Below are positions 46,962 to 59,500 of a DNA stretch of 64,000 bases, in pieces (positions within the stretch are counted from its first letter, which is position 1; each line of letters starts with the position of its first letter). This stretch comes from Euglena gracilis (lineage: Eukaryota > Euglenida > Euglenophyceae > Euglenales): assembly GCA_039621445.1 (NCBI GenBank), contig CP154954.1, positions 30,198,395 to 30,262,394 of the forward strand. The letters run 5' to 3'. The position numbers were made by a program, and so were the translations under genes. The notes beneath the pieces are model-generated. The model made no database searches and was not told the DNA's origin. It saw only the letters and a list, made by a program, of their open reading frames with translations.

Positions 46962-48072
46962 TGGGTGTGGGGCCCACGGTAGGGCGGGGCAGGCTGAGAG
47001 AAACACAAACGGGGGGAGAAGGGAGGGGATGGGGGCGAGAGGCTGAGCACTTCGGGCGCCGGAAACACCGCGCGGCCGACCGGCACCCCAGCCGAACAGC
47101 AAGAACCTTTGGGGTGGTAACAGGTGTTGAGGGAGGGGGGCGCCATGGCGGACATGGTCAGTGCAGGGCGGTACTTAACGGGAAAAAAACCTTCTTGTCC
47201 CAGTCAATGAAAAAATCATATGAAAAATGGACAAAAAATGGCCATATTTTGGTAAACATGGGGCGACTTCGGGAAAAAAATGTGATGATGATGTGATTTC
47301 TGGCAACCTTGATCCATCCACCCAAAACGGCAAAAAAAAAGCGTTTTTCAACGTTTTCACCAGATCAGCCGTTGGCCGTCCCTTAGCTTAAGGGCGGTCC
47401 TCAAGGGACAGTCCTTGAGAAGGAAAAAAAAAATCCCATCCCTTATGGACCGGAGGGCAAATACGCACATGGGCAATGTGGGCAAATTGCATATGGCAAT
47501 ATGGAGGGAGTACTCCTGACCCACAAAGTAGGACCGGTCACACACAGACACCAAGAATGCCTCCCACGCAGGTGAGACGCGAACCAGGATGGAAAGGGAG
47601 GGAGGGGGAGGGCGGCAACGCGGCAGGGGTAAAGGCTAGGGTGGCAAGCGGGGCCAACGTGCGTGTGAGCGGGTCCGCGACGAGGACAGAACAAAAGCTT
47701 GGCCTGATGGCGAGGGAGGAGGTGTCCGCCCACAGCTAACACAGACATTCAGAACCCCTGCCAAATAATTAGTTGCCGACGGAAGAACCAGCAGGAGAAC
47801 ACTTTTCTATATATTCCTTACTGTTTTTGTAATCATTACTAATTAGACTGTTTCACATTTTTCAATTGTTTCATTTTCAATCATTTGATATTCCAAAATT
47901 TAGCATATCCCCCCCTAACTGCCTGGGGATTTCCCCTGTGGCTCGCATGATTCACATTCGCCCTGGAGAGGGGGCAGCCCTGCGATTGCAAAGGCAGGGC
48001 GATGCCCGGGCCGGTCCGTGTGAACCCCGGGGCCGGGGGAGGAGGCTGGGGTGGGCTGTGAGCGGCGGGGGG

Positions 48073-48201
48073 TCATCGACCGCGCCCGCCCTGGTTGGCC
48101 CGGAAGAGGGCCAGCCCCTCCGCCAGCGACCGGCGTGTCAGCCCGTCGTGCCCCAGCAGGACGAAGGTCACCCCCGGGGGCAGGGGGGCCGGTGGGGGCG
48201 G
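48073..48201 (-). CDS. MDP1: MDP1 exon 5 (C-terminus and stop)
   Basis: The acceptor CCCCCCAAAG is phase 0, matching exon 4. A Pro-rich lead (PPPPAPLPP) precedes GVTFVLLGHDGLTRRSL and AEGLALFRANQGGRGR, then TGA at 48073-48075. The strand GVTFVLL and the helix SLAEGLALFRA match the end of the MDP-1 fold. Confidence 0.8.
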   Translation of the reverse strand, partial: PPPPAPLPPGVTFVLLGHDGLTRRSLAEGLALFRANQGGRGR

Positions 48202-51002
48202 CTTTGGGGGGCCAAGGTGTGGATGGGGAGGTGGACTTCGGGTTTCGGTCAGAAACGTGACAAATGTGACTTTCAGCCCGGGGAATGGAGTTTCCGTTTT
48301 ACGCTTCATATCGTGGTTGCTGAGATTGGGAGATCTGGTCGCTGGGTCGCATTTGCCGAATGCAGTTTGCAGGACGGAAGTATGACCTTTCACCGGTTCC
48401 AATGTCTAATACTACACACTTGAAATGAGCAAAGAATCATCTTCAACGTGAAGGGAATACTTTGAATTAAATCTGATCCATTTTTAATAGAAAATAATAA
48501 ATTACCTTCTTCAATATATACGTGCGCCCTGCGACATTTTACTTCATTTATCTCCCTCGCTTTTTCTATTGTGGAAACATTTGAGAGGGGAAAATAGCGG
48601 CACTCTTTGGGACAGGGACCCCCTGCACAACTGGGCCACCTCTCTGTTGCATCCAGGACACTGCTTGTCCTCAGGCAAGAAGGGGGGGGGGGGGGGCTAC
48701 ACATTTTCCAAGGAAAGCAGAAACTCGATGCTGATAGAAGCCATGCCTAGAATGCTCATTATGCTTGTTTGAGTAAAGACCTGGTTTTGGCTCTCGTCGT
48801 CGAAGAACAGCATTTCACTGTACAGGGCCAAGGCGATGCGGCGCCCCCGAGAACCAGTGGGGCTGGGCCACCTTGAGCACGCATCACCGCGGGAGGTTTG
48901 CCCTCCATCCGCCGCAGAGTTTGTGCCATGTGCCAGCGTTTATCAGACGTGCGTGGTGATGTTTTGAACTGTCAGTACTCATACTCCCGAGCCTTTGGTC
49001 CCCATCTTCATGGTTGCCAGCCAGTCCTTGGCCCCGTTACCTCCGACAGTGGGCTTGTCAGGACCGCTCCGCCTTGCACCCCCCAGCCTGCTGTCCCCCA
49101 GCCCGCCTCATTTCGGGCCAAGCCCCGTGGCCCATACCGTGGTCCCTCCCCTCCCTCCCCACCCCAACCCCCCCAAACCCCAGCCACTTCCGTTCGGCCG
49201 TCCTCCTTGCGCGGGATGCCGGTGCGTTGGTGCAGCCGCCGGAAGTGGGTCAGCTTGGAGCCGGGGTAGACCTCCCGGTGGTCCGCCACGGACCACATCG
49301 TGTGCTGGGGGCTGGCGGCTCGGCGGCTCGGCGGCAACGAACAGCGGGCGCAAATCCCCGGTGGGACGAGCCCCCCTCCCACCCCCCTCCATCAGAGAGA
49401 ATTTCCAAGCTGGGTTCGCTTCCTGTTGTCACACGCTGGGAAATGAAGTCGGTTTCAGAAAAAAAAATTGCCGGATGTGGAAAATGGTGACAGGGGCGTG
49501 GGCCAGGTCGGGAGTCCGCCAGTCGGACCAGTCCGCGGCAGGGCGCCATGCCACCCGTGGGACCACTGGGCGGGTTGGCGTTGGGGAGCCCCCAGCCAGC
49601 AGGGCCCCCTGGCCGGGCGGCCTCCTCCGCCCACGCGGGCTCCTCGGTGCGGCTGACGTACGCCAGCTGCACCTCCGGGTTGGCGTGCAGCTCCAGCAGG
49701 ATGCTGGGCACGTCGGCGCCGCGGCCCCCTTTAGGCAAGGGGGGGGGGACTCCTCCAAGTGCCATATATTGCCTCCGTATCACCGCGCCATGAGGTAAAT
49801 GTCGAAAATAATAACATGAATGATGGATGGAATAAGGTGATAAAAATAATAATAAAAACACACAAAATAAATGTAACAACGATAACATACCAAAAAAAAA
49901 AACGGTCCCACTTTTAAAACGACCCAGGGTCTTTGGTTGGTCAGGTTAAACCTCAAGGCCCAGACTGTGTTTTTGTCTGGGACGACGGAGGTGCAGCCTT
50001 GAACTTCACTCCTGCAGAGCCCACTGAGCGAATGCTCTGGTTGACGATAACGACAGGGTTTAACACGCCCAGCTCAAACCCAGAATTCTGAGGTAAATGC
50101 ACAGTCTATGCATCCAGCATAAACTATGAATCCAGTTTGTAGATCTGGATCTGTAAACTGGATCCAAAGCTATCCACGTGGATAGATAAACCCGCCCCCC
50201 CCCAAATAGAAGCACGGGGTTGCTACAAGCGCAGGGTCCAAATAAAAGCGCACCCCCCCCCCGTCGTCGAAGGCGGCAGTCCGCTCCAAGCGCACCCCCC
50301 ATTTTGCTGGGGCTTCTAACTGTCTAAAGGAATTCAACAAAAATCGGGCAGGAAGGGTCCAAATAGAAGCGCACCCCCCCCCCCGCCGCCAGAGGCGGCA
50401 GTCCACTATATTTTCACCCACGCTTTTATTAGGGGGGGGGGTTATGGATCTATCCATATGGATAATGGATAGATAGGGCGACTTTGGGCCCTATCTATTT
50501 AGGCCTTTATTAGCCCTGACTTTCGGTTGAATTTAGGGCCGAATTAGCATTTCATGCAAAGCCTAACCCCCACTCAAATGCCAACCCAACACCCAATCTA
50601 GAGGCAAAAAAAAGTGAAACAATCTATGTGTGAATTAAGTCCACACTTTGTCAATTTAGGCCAAAAAATAGTTTTGTCAAAATTTGGTCCTCCATTAGGC
50701 TAATATTGTAACCCTACTCCAAAAAAACCCCCTGCCATAATACATAATTAATGAATAAATTGACAGGATGAAACTTGTGACCCCCAAAGGGTCTCAAGGC
50801 TTGTTTGAAGGAGTAGAGCTAGGATTTTTGGTCCAAAAACTAGGTCTATGAATGCTAATCCTTCAATAAATCTGAGACCTCTTTTGGGGGAGACAAATTT
50901 CACCTTGCTTAATATTAATACATAATGTAAATAATACTGAATACGTAAAAATAATAAAAATGAATATTGAACATATACATGTGTTATTATAATATTATGA
51001 AC

Positions 51003-51041
<39 letters not shown>

Positions 51042-51358
51042 ATAATATATATATATATATGTATTATTTAATAAAAATAAATTGGTTAAAAAAAATGGAA
51101 ATGTAAGCATATGCACATATCATGCTCAGGTTTCTTCATGATTTGAGGGGTGCCTCCCTCCACCACCACGCCCGAAATCGCCCGAATGGAAGGGCAGCCG
51201 TGGCCAGGGAACAGCTCCACCGCCTCGCCGCTGCCGTCCACCACGCCCCGGGCTGTCTGCCGGAATGGCGGATGGCGGTGCGTGTCGACCCAGAACGGCC
51301 ACAGCGTGTAGTCGATGTCGAGGGCCACCAGCCGGGGCATCCGGTCGCCACCCGCCAT
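48073..51358 (-). CDS. MDP1: Magnesium-dependent phosphatase 1 (MDP-1), HAD superfamily, complete five-exon gene
   Basis: MDP-1 is a small cytosolic HAD phosphatase that acts on protein phosphotyrosine and on sugar/protein glycation adducts. The exons are 51358-51205, 49728-49619, 49304-49213, 48817-48781 and 48201-48073, giving about 173 residues, close to the family length near 165. All HAD motifs are present: nucleophile LDIDYTLWPFW (exon 1), Ser in AYVSRTEEPAW (exon 2), Lys in YPGSKLTHF (exon 3) and FFDDE (exon 4). The C-terminus GVTFVLL...SLAEGLALF also fits the family. The start is the first ATG at 51358, eight codons before the conserved core; a second in-frame Met lies six codons later. 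Introns 1-3 keep the frame only with GC donors, while intron 4 uses GT. Between FFDDESQN and GVTF there is a Pro-rich stretch in place of the usual short helix. Confidence 0.88.
48781..48817 (-). CDS. MDP1: MDP1 exon 4, 37-base microexon (motif IV)
   Basis: The acceptor is TTGGCCCTGTACAG and the donor is CAG|GTCTTT. The twelve codons EMLFFDDESQNQ carry the paired Asp residues that bind magnesium. The exon is short enough to be missed by automated prediction. Confidence 0.8.
49213..49304 (-). CDS. MDP1: MDP1 exon 3 (motif III)
   Basis: The acceptor is CCAGCCCCCAG. The exon reads HTMWSVADHREVYPGSKL then THFRRLHQRTGIP. The Lys of YPGSK is the motif III residue that stabilises the phosphoenzyme. 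The 3' end is placed at CC|GCGCAA (GC donor, phase 2) to match the exon at 48817. A canonical donor GTGGCT lies 25 bases further on but is out of phase. Confidence 0.82.
49619..49728 (-). CDS. MDP1: MDP1 exon 2 (motif II)
   Basis: The acceptor CCTAAAG follows a C13 tract. The exon reads GRGADVPSILLELHANP, then EVQLAYVSRTEEPAWAEEA. The Ser of VSRT is motif II. The downstream end is estimated: the family continues after the helix AEEA, and only GC donors lie there in the required phase 0 (GCC|GCCCGG, or one codon earlier). Confidence 0.82.
50190..50444. mobile_element. Poly-C TIR MITE with AAATAGAAGCGCACCCC modules
   Basis: The left end AACCCGCCCCCCCCCAAATA and the right end TTTTATTAGGGGGGGGGGTT are inverted. 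Two copies of CAAATA(G/A)AAGCGCACCCCCC alternate with AGGCGGCAGTCC. It lies upstream of the final MDP1 exons, in the MDP1 intron 49728-51205. Confidence 0.55.
51000..51062. repeat. AT microsatellite
   Basis: Two runs of AT dinucleotides are separated by GTTATA, within an AT-rich 400-bp stretch of the first MDP1 intron. Confidence 0.9.
51205..51358 (-). CDS. MDP1: MDP1 exon 1 (start codon, motif I)
   Basis: The exon encodes MAGGDRMPRLVALDIDYTLW followed by PFWVDTHRHPPF and GSGEAVELFP. The two Asp residues of DIDYT are the nucleophile and the acid/base. Conservation stops at LFPG. The next exon needs phase 1, and the only way to provide it near this point is CCTG|GCCACG, a GC donor; canonical GT sites downstream are all phase 0. 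Confidence 0.85.
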
Positions 51359-53043
51359 GGGGGTTGGGCAGGGCGCTGGGCCAGAGAGAAGGAACGGGCC
51401 CCCGGTGACGGTTCTTCGGTGGCCTAACTCACACTTAGCTTTGAAAGCGACTGAAAAAATTGCGCCAACGTGGAATCTTGCAAAGAATTCTGTTCCCGAC
51501 TGAGAACCCTGATGTAGAATGGAAATTTCAGAGTTGTGTTGCGCCTTGTTTACGAGGCGCAGGTATATAGCACAACCCTAACGCTAAACCCAAATCATTG
51601 TATTATAAGCACAAAGCTCTGGATATATGCATGAATGTAAACACATGCACGCATATAGAAATCATTTTCATGGGGGTTTTGCCGGATTGATAAAAAAAAA
51701 ATGGTGGGCATTTTTTTTTCACAAGGATTTGGCTCCGAGGCTGCTGTTCAGGGAACTGTCAATCAGCTCCTTTTCGTGTTTCTTTTCACACGTTTATCGT
51801 GATACTCAAGTTTCAAAACATCGTCTCTGTCGATCGCCAAAAAAAAAAACTGGGAAACTGGGAAAGGAGCTTTGGGACATCTCCCTATCTATGTGCTATC
51901 AATGGATGAACACATGGGGGAAAAATGAACTAAATAACCTGATTCAGTGGCTTTGCTTCAATTGCAAAAGAAACTCTGCCAATCAAAAATCAAGAGAAAA
52001 TCTCACACTTATCCGGAAGAACTTCATAGGCTAAAGAAACCAAAAAAAAAACTGAATCCAAACTGAAGATGCGTGGGAAAAGTGGGGTACATAGTGTGTG
52101 AACAGAGTAGAATGCAATGGAGTTTGGGCGGGTAAAGTTGGGCAGCAGTCGCTGAGCCTGTGGACCCCTGTGGCGTGCCTCCTTGTACTTTGTTGTGTAG
52201 GGCACGGCCAAAGTAAAAAAAAAAGGGACAAAACAAGAAGGGCCTCTCAGTTACCTTGATTCCTTCTAAACTTGCAAATCAGAATTTGCTTTGAGTGCAG
52301 ATGGGAACTAAAAAAAATGGCTTGTTGAAAATCGAGCATCCTTTGTCTTCGGGAAGTTCTGAAGCACGAGTGGCACCTCTCGTTGAAATTAAGAGAAAAG
52401 CTGAAAATAATGTCATTATTCCTTCTCAAAACAACCAACGAATGACCAAAAATCATCACTTTTTCCCAATCCCTAACTCAAAGGTGGAGCAAAAAGAGGT
52501 GCACGTGGTGATTTGAATTTTGACGGCATTTTGTGGTGTGCGACATAAAACTGCAGGAAGATGCTGCTTCAGAGTCAAAGCCGTTTTGCAACCTGACAAA
52601 CCGCTGCCCGGGATTGCAGGGAAGATTGGGAAAGGGCAGGTCAGCGATGCCAAACGACGGTGGAGAAGAGAACTAGAGTACAAGGAAAGGAGGTGGGGAG
52701 GGCTTTGCTTCCCACCTGGGGGTTGGCCAGCTACGCAGCCCGCAGGTTGGGGGTCAGGCAACACCCCAACGATCAGTACTCGGCAGAAGTCTGGGTCCGA
52801 CACCTTGCCAGTGGGACAGCGCGCAGAAGAGCGGTGTTGAGCAGCCCATGCTGTTTTGTGTGACCTGACACGAACGACCACGCCATGTAGTGACAGTGTG
52901 TTGTGTGGCAATGATTGGTTGATTGTGTGGGAATGCTGTGTGGTCGACCAACAGGAGGTGGGGGGGGTCGGCGAAGCCCCGTGGGTAGACCTGATCCGTG
53001 GGTAGACTCCCCCACCCACCCATAGGATTTCCAGGATTCCCAT
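51359..53043. other. Intergenic region between gene A stop and MDP1 start
   Basis: About 1.7 kb without a recognisable exon. Open frames (for example 51627-52034 +) are AT-rich and lack splice signals. I saw no candidate promoter motif. Confidence 0.5.
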
Positions 53044-53560
53044 TCAGCTCTGACGTGGCAGCCGGGGCGGGATGAGCTCGCCCTTCAGCTTCTTGACGAG
53101 GTCGTCCGGCACGTCGGAAAGGGTGTGCATGATGGCCCCGTCCACACCATTGCTTTCTGACTCCTGGGGGGGGGGGGCTTTCCACTTTCAATCACTTTTC
53201 AACTAGTCGATCACTTTTCAAAAACAAAACCCGGGGGGGGGGGGGGCAGTCACATTGGCCACTTGGCCAAAATGCCCAAAGTCAAAAGGATTTCTGCCAA
53301 AATCAAAAAAAATGGTGCTTTCGGCGCTATGGGGCCACTTTCGGCCATTGCCAGCCAACGTCACCCCCCCGGGGGGTCTGGAGCCAAAAACCAGTCAGCC
53401 ACTCCGACAAAACCAAAAAAAAATCAGCCAAATCTCCCCCGGGGATACACCTAAGCAACGGAATGGCTCCGACCCCGGTCCGGAACCGCGCCATGCCCGT
53501 CCCCACCGGCCGCCGGTCCGACCGGGCCCCAGCCCGCCGCTGGTGCTCGGGTCGGTGCAG
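53044..53560 (-). CDS. 3'-terminal exons of gene A
   Basis: Exon 53560-53507 (LHRPEHQRRAGARSDRRP, 18 codons) is short and rests mainly on phase agreement. Exon 53163-53044 is better supported: its acceptor is a C12 tract ending in AG, and 39 codons (GVDGAIMHTLSDVPDDL, VKKLKGELIPPRLPRQS) precede TGA at 53044-53046. The exon is too short to show up in an ORF scan with a 60-codon cutoff. The final Lys/Arg/Pro tail may be an extension after the PH helix. Confidence 0.55.
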
Positions 53561-56500
53561 CTCCATTAGCCCCACCGTTCCACATGCCACCAGCCAGTGC
53601 AGCCGACGGGAGGGGTTCAGGAGAGTTGGGCATTCCAGACTCTGTCAATTTGGGGGGCATGTTTGCATGCATGTGCATGTTTTTGCAGATGTGTGAATAC
53701 ATGGTGTGTGTGCGCGCGTGTCTGTTGTGCACGTATGTGTACTTGTGTGCGGGTGTGTCTGTCCATCTGTCTGTGTGTTGTGTGCGTGCGTGTCTCCACA
53801 CACGTGCATGGATGATAGGTGCATGGGTCAATGGGAGGGCCTTTGGCGGCCCAGTCTAATGCCCCGCAACCATGAAATTTACTAACCCCCCCCCAAATAA
53901 CCTGGCGGGGGCCGTGCTCCTGGCAGTGGCCGAATAACTCGGCAGGGGGGCGGGGCAAAAAAGATGGTTCCACCCCCCCCTTTAAGGCAATATCCCTTTA
54001 CGACGCTGAAAAAAAGGGCCCAAATACCCTGGCAGGGGGGCAGGGCCAAAAGGTGGTTCCAATAACCTGGCACCGCCAGGCTATTTGGGAGGGGGTTTAG
54101 GTCGAGGTGGCCAAGGAAGCCCAGGAGGAACGATGCTCAGGAAGCGCAGCTTAGAGAGGAGCTCCTGGGCGTCCCGCTTCGTCAGGCACTCAATGCGGTC
54201 GGTGGGGGTCTGCTTGTTCTTGTAGTCCACCTCCAGGTACAGGGGCCGTGTCGGGTCGGTGGCATCCCAGTCCAGCCGGGATCAAAAATAATGGTGGTCC
54301 AATACAAAAAAAATTAAATGACCACACAAAAACCATTCGACATTTTCGCCAAATATTCAACAAATGGTCGAAAACCTAGCTCAAAGTCGTTGGAAAACTA
54401 AACGACCGAAGGAGGGGTTGAGTGAGGCAAAAAACTCACCTCACCCCGTATGGTCAAGTTTGGCAAAGTAATTGCATGTTTTTTAGAATTCAAGCCGCAC
54501 CCAGAATTTTTCAAGAACTCAAGGTAGGGGTGATTTCCAAACAAAGGAGAATTCAAAGGTTGGTTGCAAATTTGTTGGAGCTGAAAAACAGCCAAACGAC
54601 ATATTTTGTGGGAGCACTTTTCGATGATGACGGCGTTGGTGCATCAACAATCCCTGATCATCCATTTTTGTTGGAGGAACTTTCAAAGTGGTCAAAAAGC
54701 ACTAGCACAACGTCAATTTGACAAAGTGCGACTTTTTTGGGAGAAAGCCTTGAGAACCTTGGCTTTTTAGTGCAATGGAGATCATGGAGGTCAAGTGAGA
54801 AAGATCAAAAAATGGAATATGCCATAATGTCCAAACATATGATATCTGTGAGGTGTATAATGCCCAAACTCCACCATCCATTCCTGCAAGTCATTGATAC
54901 ACTGCCCAGCCTCACTGCCTCAGGGACAACAGAATGGTCAGGCTGCCGGATGGCCTCGATGTCCTCGATGCCGCGATCAAAGACAACCATTAGCCCCCAC
55001 TGCTTGCAGCAGGAGGGGGGCAGCCGGCAAAGAGGCACATTGGCGCAGGGGTTTTCTTAATGACCGGGGGGGGGTCCTGCGGGCTGGCTGGACCCCCCCC
55101 AGCAGCCAGCCAGCCAGCTGGCAGCTGGACCCGGCGGGTACCCCAAAAACAGGCAAAAAGGTCTAAAATTAACGTTGGCATTTTTCAGCCAAAATTTTGT
55201 GGTAAAGACCCAAAACCGACCCAAAAATGCCATTTTTAGGCCATTTTTGACCCTTTTTTCCCCAAAAGTTTCCTGGGCGTTTGCGCTTTTCGGTCCAGCC
55301 CAGCTTTGCCGGGCTGGATCCAACATTAGGTCAGCAGACCACCAGGAGAAGGGGCCCGCAGCCCGACTGGGAGGGAAAGAAGCGCTGGCTGGCTGGGCCC
55401 ACCTTCTGGGGTCCCCTCCAGCTGGAGAAAACCCCTGACCAGGCGGCGTGGGGCTCACAAATCAGACCGCTTGAGGGGTTCCCCGGGTCCCTCAAGGGGA
55501 CTCGTGCTCTGCTGACAGAAGTCGGGGGGGGCACTCTCACCGTCCTTAGTGAGCCACTGCGCGATTTGAGCAGCGAAAGCCTGAAACCAGCCAAACCAGT
55601 CCTGAGGCTTGGGCGGGGGCAGGGGCGGGGGGTTGGGCGGGATGCTGGGTGCGGCGGACGCTGCCGACCAGCGTCTTCTCCCGCTTGGGCATCATGTTGT
55701 AGATGGTGCTGCGGTCCATGCCCAGGATGCGGTGCTGGCGCACCCCCCACTTGTTGATCTTGATGACGTGGAACTCCTGGCGGCGGGCGGGGGGAGCAAT
55801 GTTGACGATAATGTATTTGAGGGGGTTCAGAGATTTTTGGTAGATTACCGGACCCAGCCATGTTTGGATGGGATGACCCCCCCCAATAAAGCCCCCCCCC
55901 CCCAATAATCCCCAGGGTTTTTACAGAAAAATAAAACCAGAATTATGCCACCCCGGGTGACCTGAGCTCGAACGTCGTGACTAATTTGCTACCCATCAGG
56001 ACTCAAAAAACTGCCAATTTCTCTGAAACAATTCTTTTTGCAAAAAAAAGACTACTCATCTTCACAGGAGGGTCCTAAAAAAAGTTATTTTGGGGTGAAA
56101 CGGGCATTTTGAGGACATTTCTGCAGGGGCCCGCTTTCCGAAGCAAAAATTCAAAAATAGCCCACCCCCGAAATAATGGTCCCCCCTGAGATCTCAGCTG
56201 AGTGTCCGAACAATAGCCCTATGGGGCTATTGTTTGGGGGGGGGGATTGGTGGATAATATTCTGTATTGATTTTGGCAAGCTGTGTTCGGTCTACTTCGC
56301 AGGGTGGCGAGACGCAACGAAGAATTGAAACACCAGATGAAACTTGCTGGCCCACAGCCACAGAGTCTGCTCAGATCATCGCTGCCTGTAGAAAAACACT
56401 CTGGGCCCTCAAAGGGAAGAGCAAGCATCATGGGAAGGTGTAATATTGGTCTGTACCAGCTTACATTCTTGTGCATGTGTACATACACATCTTGTAGGTG

Positions 56501-59500
56501 CGTAGGTGCGTGGGTGCGCCCAAATGTGTGGGTGGGTAGGTGGGTGGTTATGTGCGTGGGTGTGTTAGTGTGTGTGTGTGTGTGTGTGCATGTGCCAGTG
56601 TGGTGTGGATGATAAATTGTGTTCTTTTGCGCATTTGCATGCATGTCTGTGTGTGTTTGTGTGTGTGCATGTGTGTCTCGAGTTGTGTGTTTTGCTGCGT
56701 GTGCGGCTGCATACACAGCTGCTGCCTTGTACAAGTATCCTGCTTCCACCTTCAGTAAGTTGCTCCTTGTGCTATTTTCATTCTTTTTTGCAACGTTCTT
56801 CTTCATCCTCTGGCACCATTTTCACACCTGGCGGGGAGTTGTTCCGGTGCCAACAGATCCAAGCCAGGGAATGCTTGAAACTTGACTGAGCCCGGAAACT
56901 TGACTAAGTGGGGGGGGGGGCTGCTTCCCAATTCTGTTCGCCAACAGCATCAAGGGATGGTTCTACCAGCCTGCCAGGTCCCCTCCGGCTAAAGAAAGAC
57001 ACCGACAGGCACACATGGACGCTATATATGTGCATCTGAATCCACACACGCGCGCGCATGCACACACCACGCACGCACGCACGCACGCACATGCAGGCAG
57101 GCACATATGCGCAGATGCAAACGCACACGTGTGCACACACACGCACACACACACACACACACACACAACACCTGGTACTTCGAGGCATCGTACTCCGTGT
57201 ACAGTACGCCTCGGCCGTCGTCCTCCTCCGGGGCAGCGTCCACCTCGTCGTCCTCCTCCTCCTCCGCTTCTGGCCCCAGCGGCTCCAGCGCGAACTCGTG
57301 AACCGCAAATGTGCCCACAGGCCGCCGCCTCCATAAACGCCAAAGACGGGGGGGGGGGGGCAACGCTGCGCGGCACCCGACACGGCGACCCACTGTTCCG
57401 GGCGGAATCGAATGCCGACCCAGCGGGGGCCCGGCCATGGTACAGGGTGGTGAGGGTCTTCTCCGTGGGCAGGCTGCCGTCTGAGAGGCTGGTGCGGTAC
57501 ACCCCGCCGAGGACCTGCAGAGGCAAGGGCGTTTCCCCAAGAGCAACGGCGACAGCAACAAAAAAACGACAAGGACAACAACGACAAGGAAAATGGAAAC
57601 CACGCTGGTGCGGTTACGGCGGGGGGGGGGGGAGGGGGCTGGACAGACGGACTTGACTTGTGAGTTGAAAAAAAAAGTCAAGCACCAAAAAAATATGAAG
57701 GTGGGCAGGCGCTTATCAAAAATTCCAGCACATTCAAATACAGATCCACAAGAAAATGGGTGAAGGTTTGGCATTTCTCAGTTACAAGTGGGACTTGCCC
57801 CCCGATTCCAACTGAACCATGTTAGATGTGAGGAATAAGGTCAGGGTTGGGGTTTGGAATGGGGGTTAGGGTTATGGATAAATAATAAATAATAACGAAT
57901 GGATGGGGTTACTTAGGCGGCGCATCTCGAAACTTAAGGGTTTTTTCTTTGTCAATGTGCGCAATTGCGCAAATCGACATATTTTGTGAAATTCTTGGAG
58001 CGCCGACTGTGCCTGGTGAAACAGCAATATATGACGTTCACACCTCACAATACAGGTTAGGAAACACAAAGGTTTCAAGCCATCATCCTAACGAACGTTT
58101 CTGATGCGTCGGGAGCGACAGATTGGTGTTGCCGTGTGCGAAACAGGTGGGTTGTACACCCTGGCTGTTGTGTCGATGGGTACTGGTGTGTCCGCGCTGC
58201 CTGAATTGACTGGGTGTTGCAAACCTGTTTGAAGGGGGCCGATTATCCACCATTTGGACAACGTGATGTCATGGTAAATTAGGCGACGATTGTGGCATAA
58301 AAAACTTCAGAACTCTGCTGCTATCAGACGGATTGAAACGTGTGTCAAGCGATGGAACACTCACATGAAACATATTTATGAAGTGAGGGTCGATGTGCGC
58401 AAATGCACACACCGACCACGTGCGTATTTTGTGTTGGTGGTTGGTGTGCGCATTTGCGCACATCGACCCTCTGTGCCATTTGTTGATGGTCGATGTGCGC
58501 AAATGCGTACACCAACCATCAACAAATAGATAAGTGGTCGATGTGCGCAAATGCGCACATCTACCACTTACACAAAATACACATGTGATTGGTGTGCGAA
58601 AATATGTGAATGGTTGATGTGCGCATTTGCGCAAACCGACCACGTGACACTTGGGAAATATACTCCACATAATACCACATGAAACACAAGTCCTGCCTTT
58701 TCTTGGTTCAGAAGTAAAGTTTGCCCAAGGATTTTGAATGGGTACCGTTGCAATGTGTACCAAAGATCGGTGGCTTGGAAATGTACCTTTGTTTGACCTC
58801 CGTATCATGGAGTGCTCTTCATCCTTAACCGTTGATGTGCGCACTTGCGCACACCGACCATCAGGGACGCAAAACTTTTGAAGCCATTGTGTGGAGACGA
58901 AATTTTGGTTTTTATATTATGCGAAACACGCAGTAGAACACACTATATGACAGGAGAAAATTTGTTCTTTCCAAGCACAAGTTTTGCACGTCTTATCTCT
59001 AACCTGTAAAACCGATCGTTTTCGCGTCATCAGTTTGGGAGTTGCACAGGAGGAATTGATGACACGTAAACCCCGGTGATTGTTGGACACATTTCTTAAA
59101 CAAGGACTTCCAGAGATTCAAAATTACATGTGTGTAATCCTCCTGTTTCCCCAACCCGGAATCATTATTCTGTTTTTACCACAATGATGCCTCGTTTTTT
59201 CTCAAAAAAACATGCAACGCACCAGTTTTTGTGCACAATATCAGGGTGCTGAGTCGCAGTACTTTCACGCAACCCAACCAGGTGTAAACATCAAATATTC
59301 TCTCCCTCCAAAACAACACAGCCAAACATAAAAACACACACACCCACCCCACAAACAAAAACCCCCCCCCCCACCGCCACACCCACTCCCTCCAAAACAG
59401 TAAGGTTTGTGGCCACGTTTAAGACGCTCCGATTTTCCATTGTTTCCATGAACCAGCAGCATGCCCGCCTCCCCAGTCTGCCATCCCAGTTGTGGGGGAC

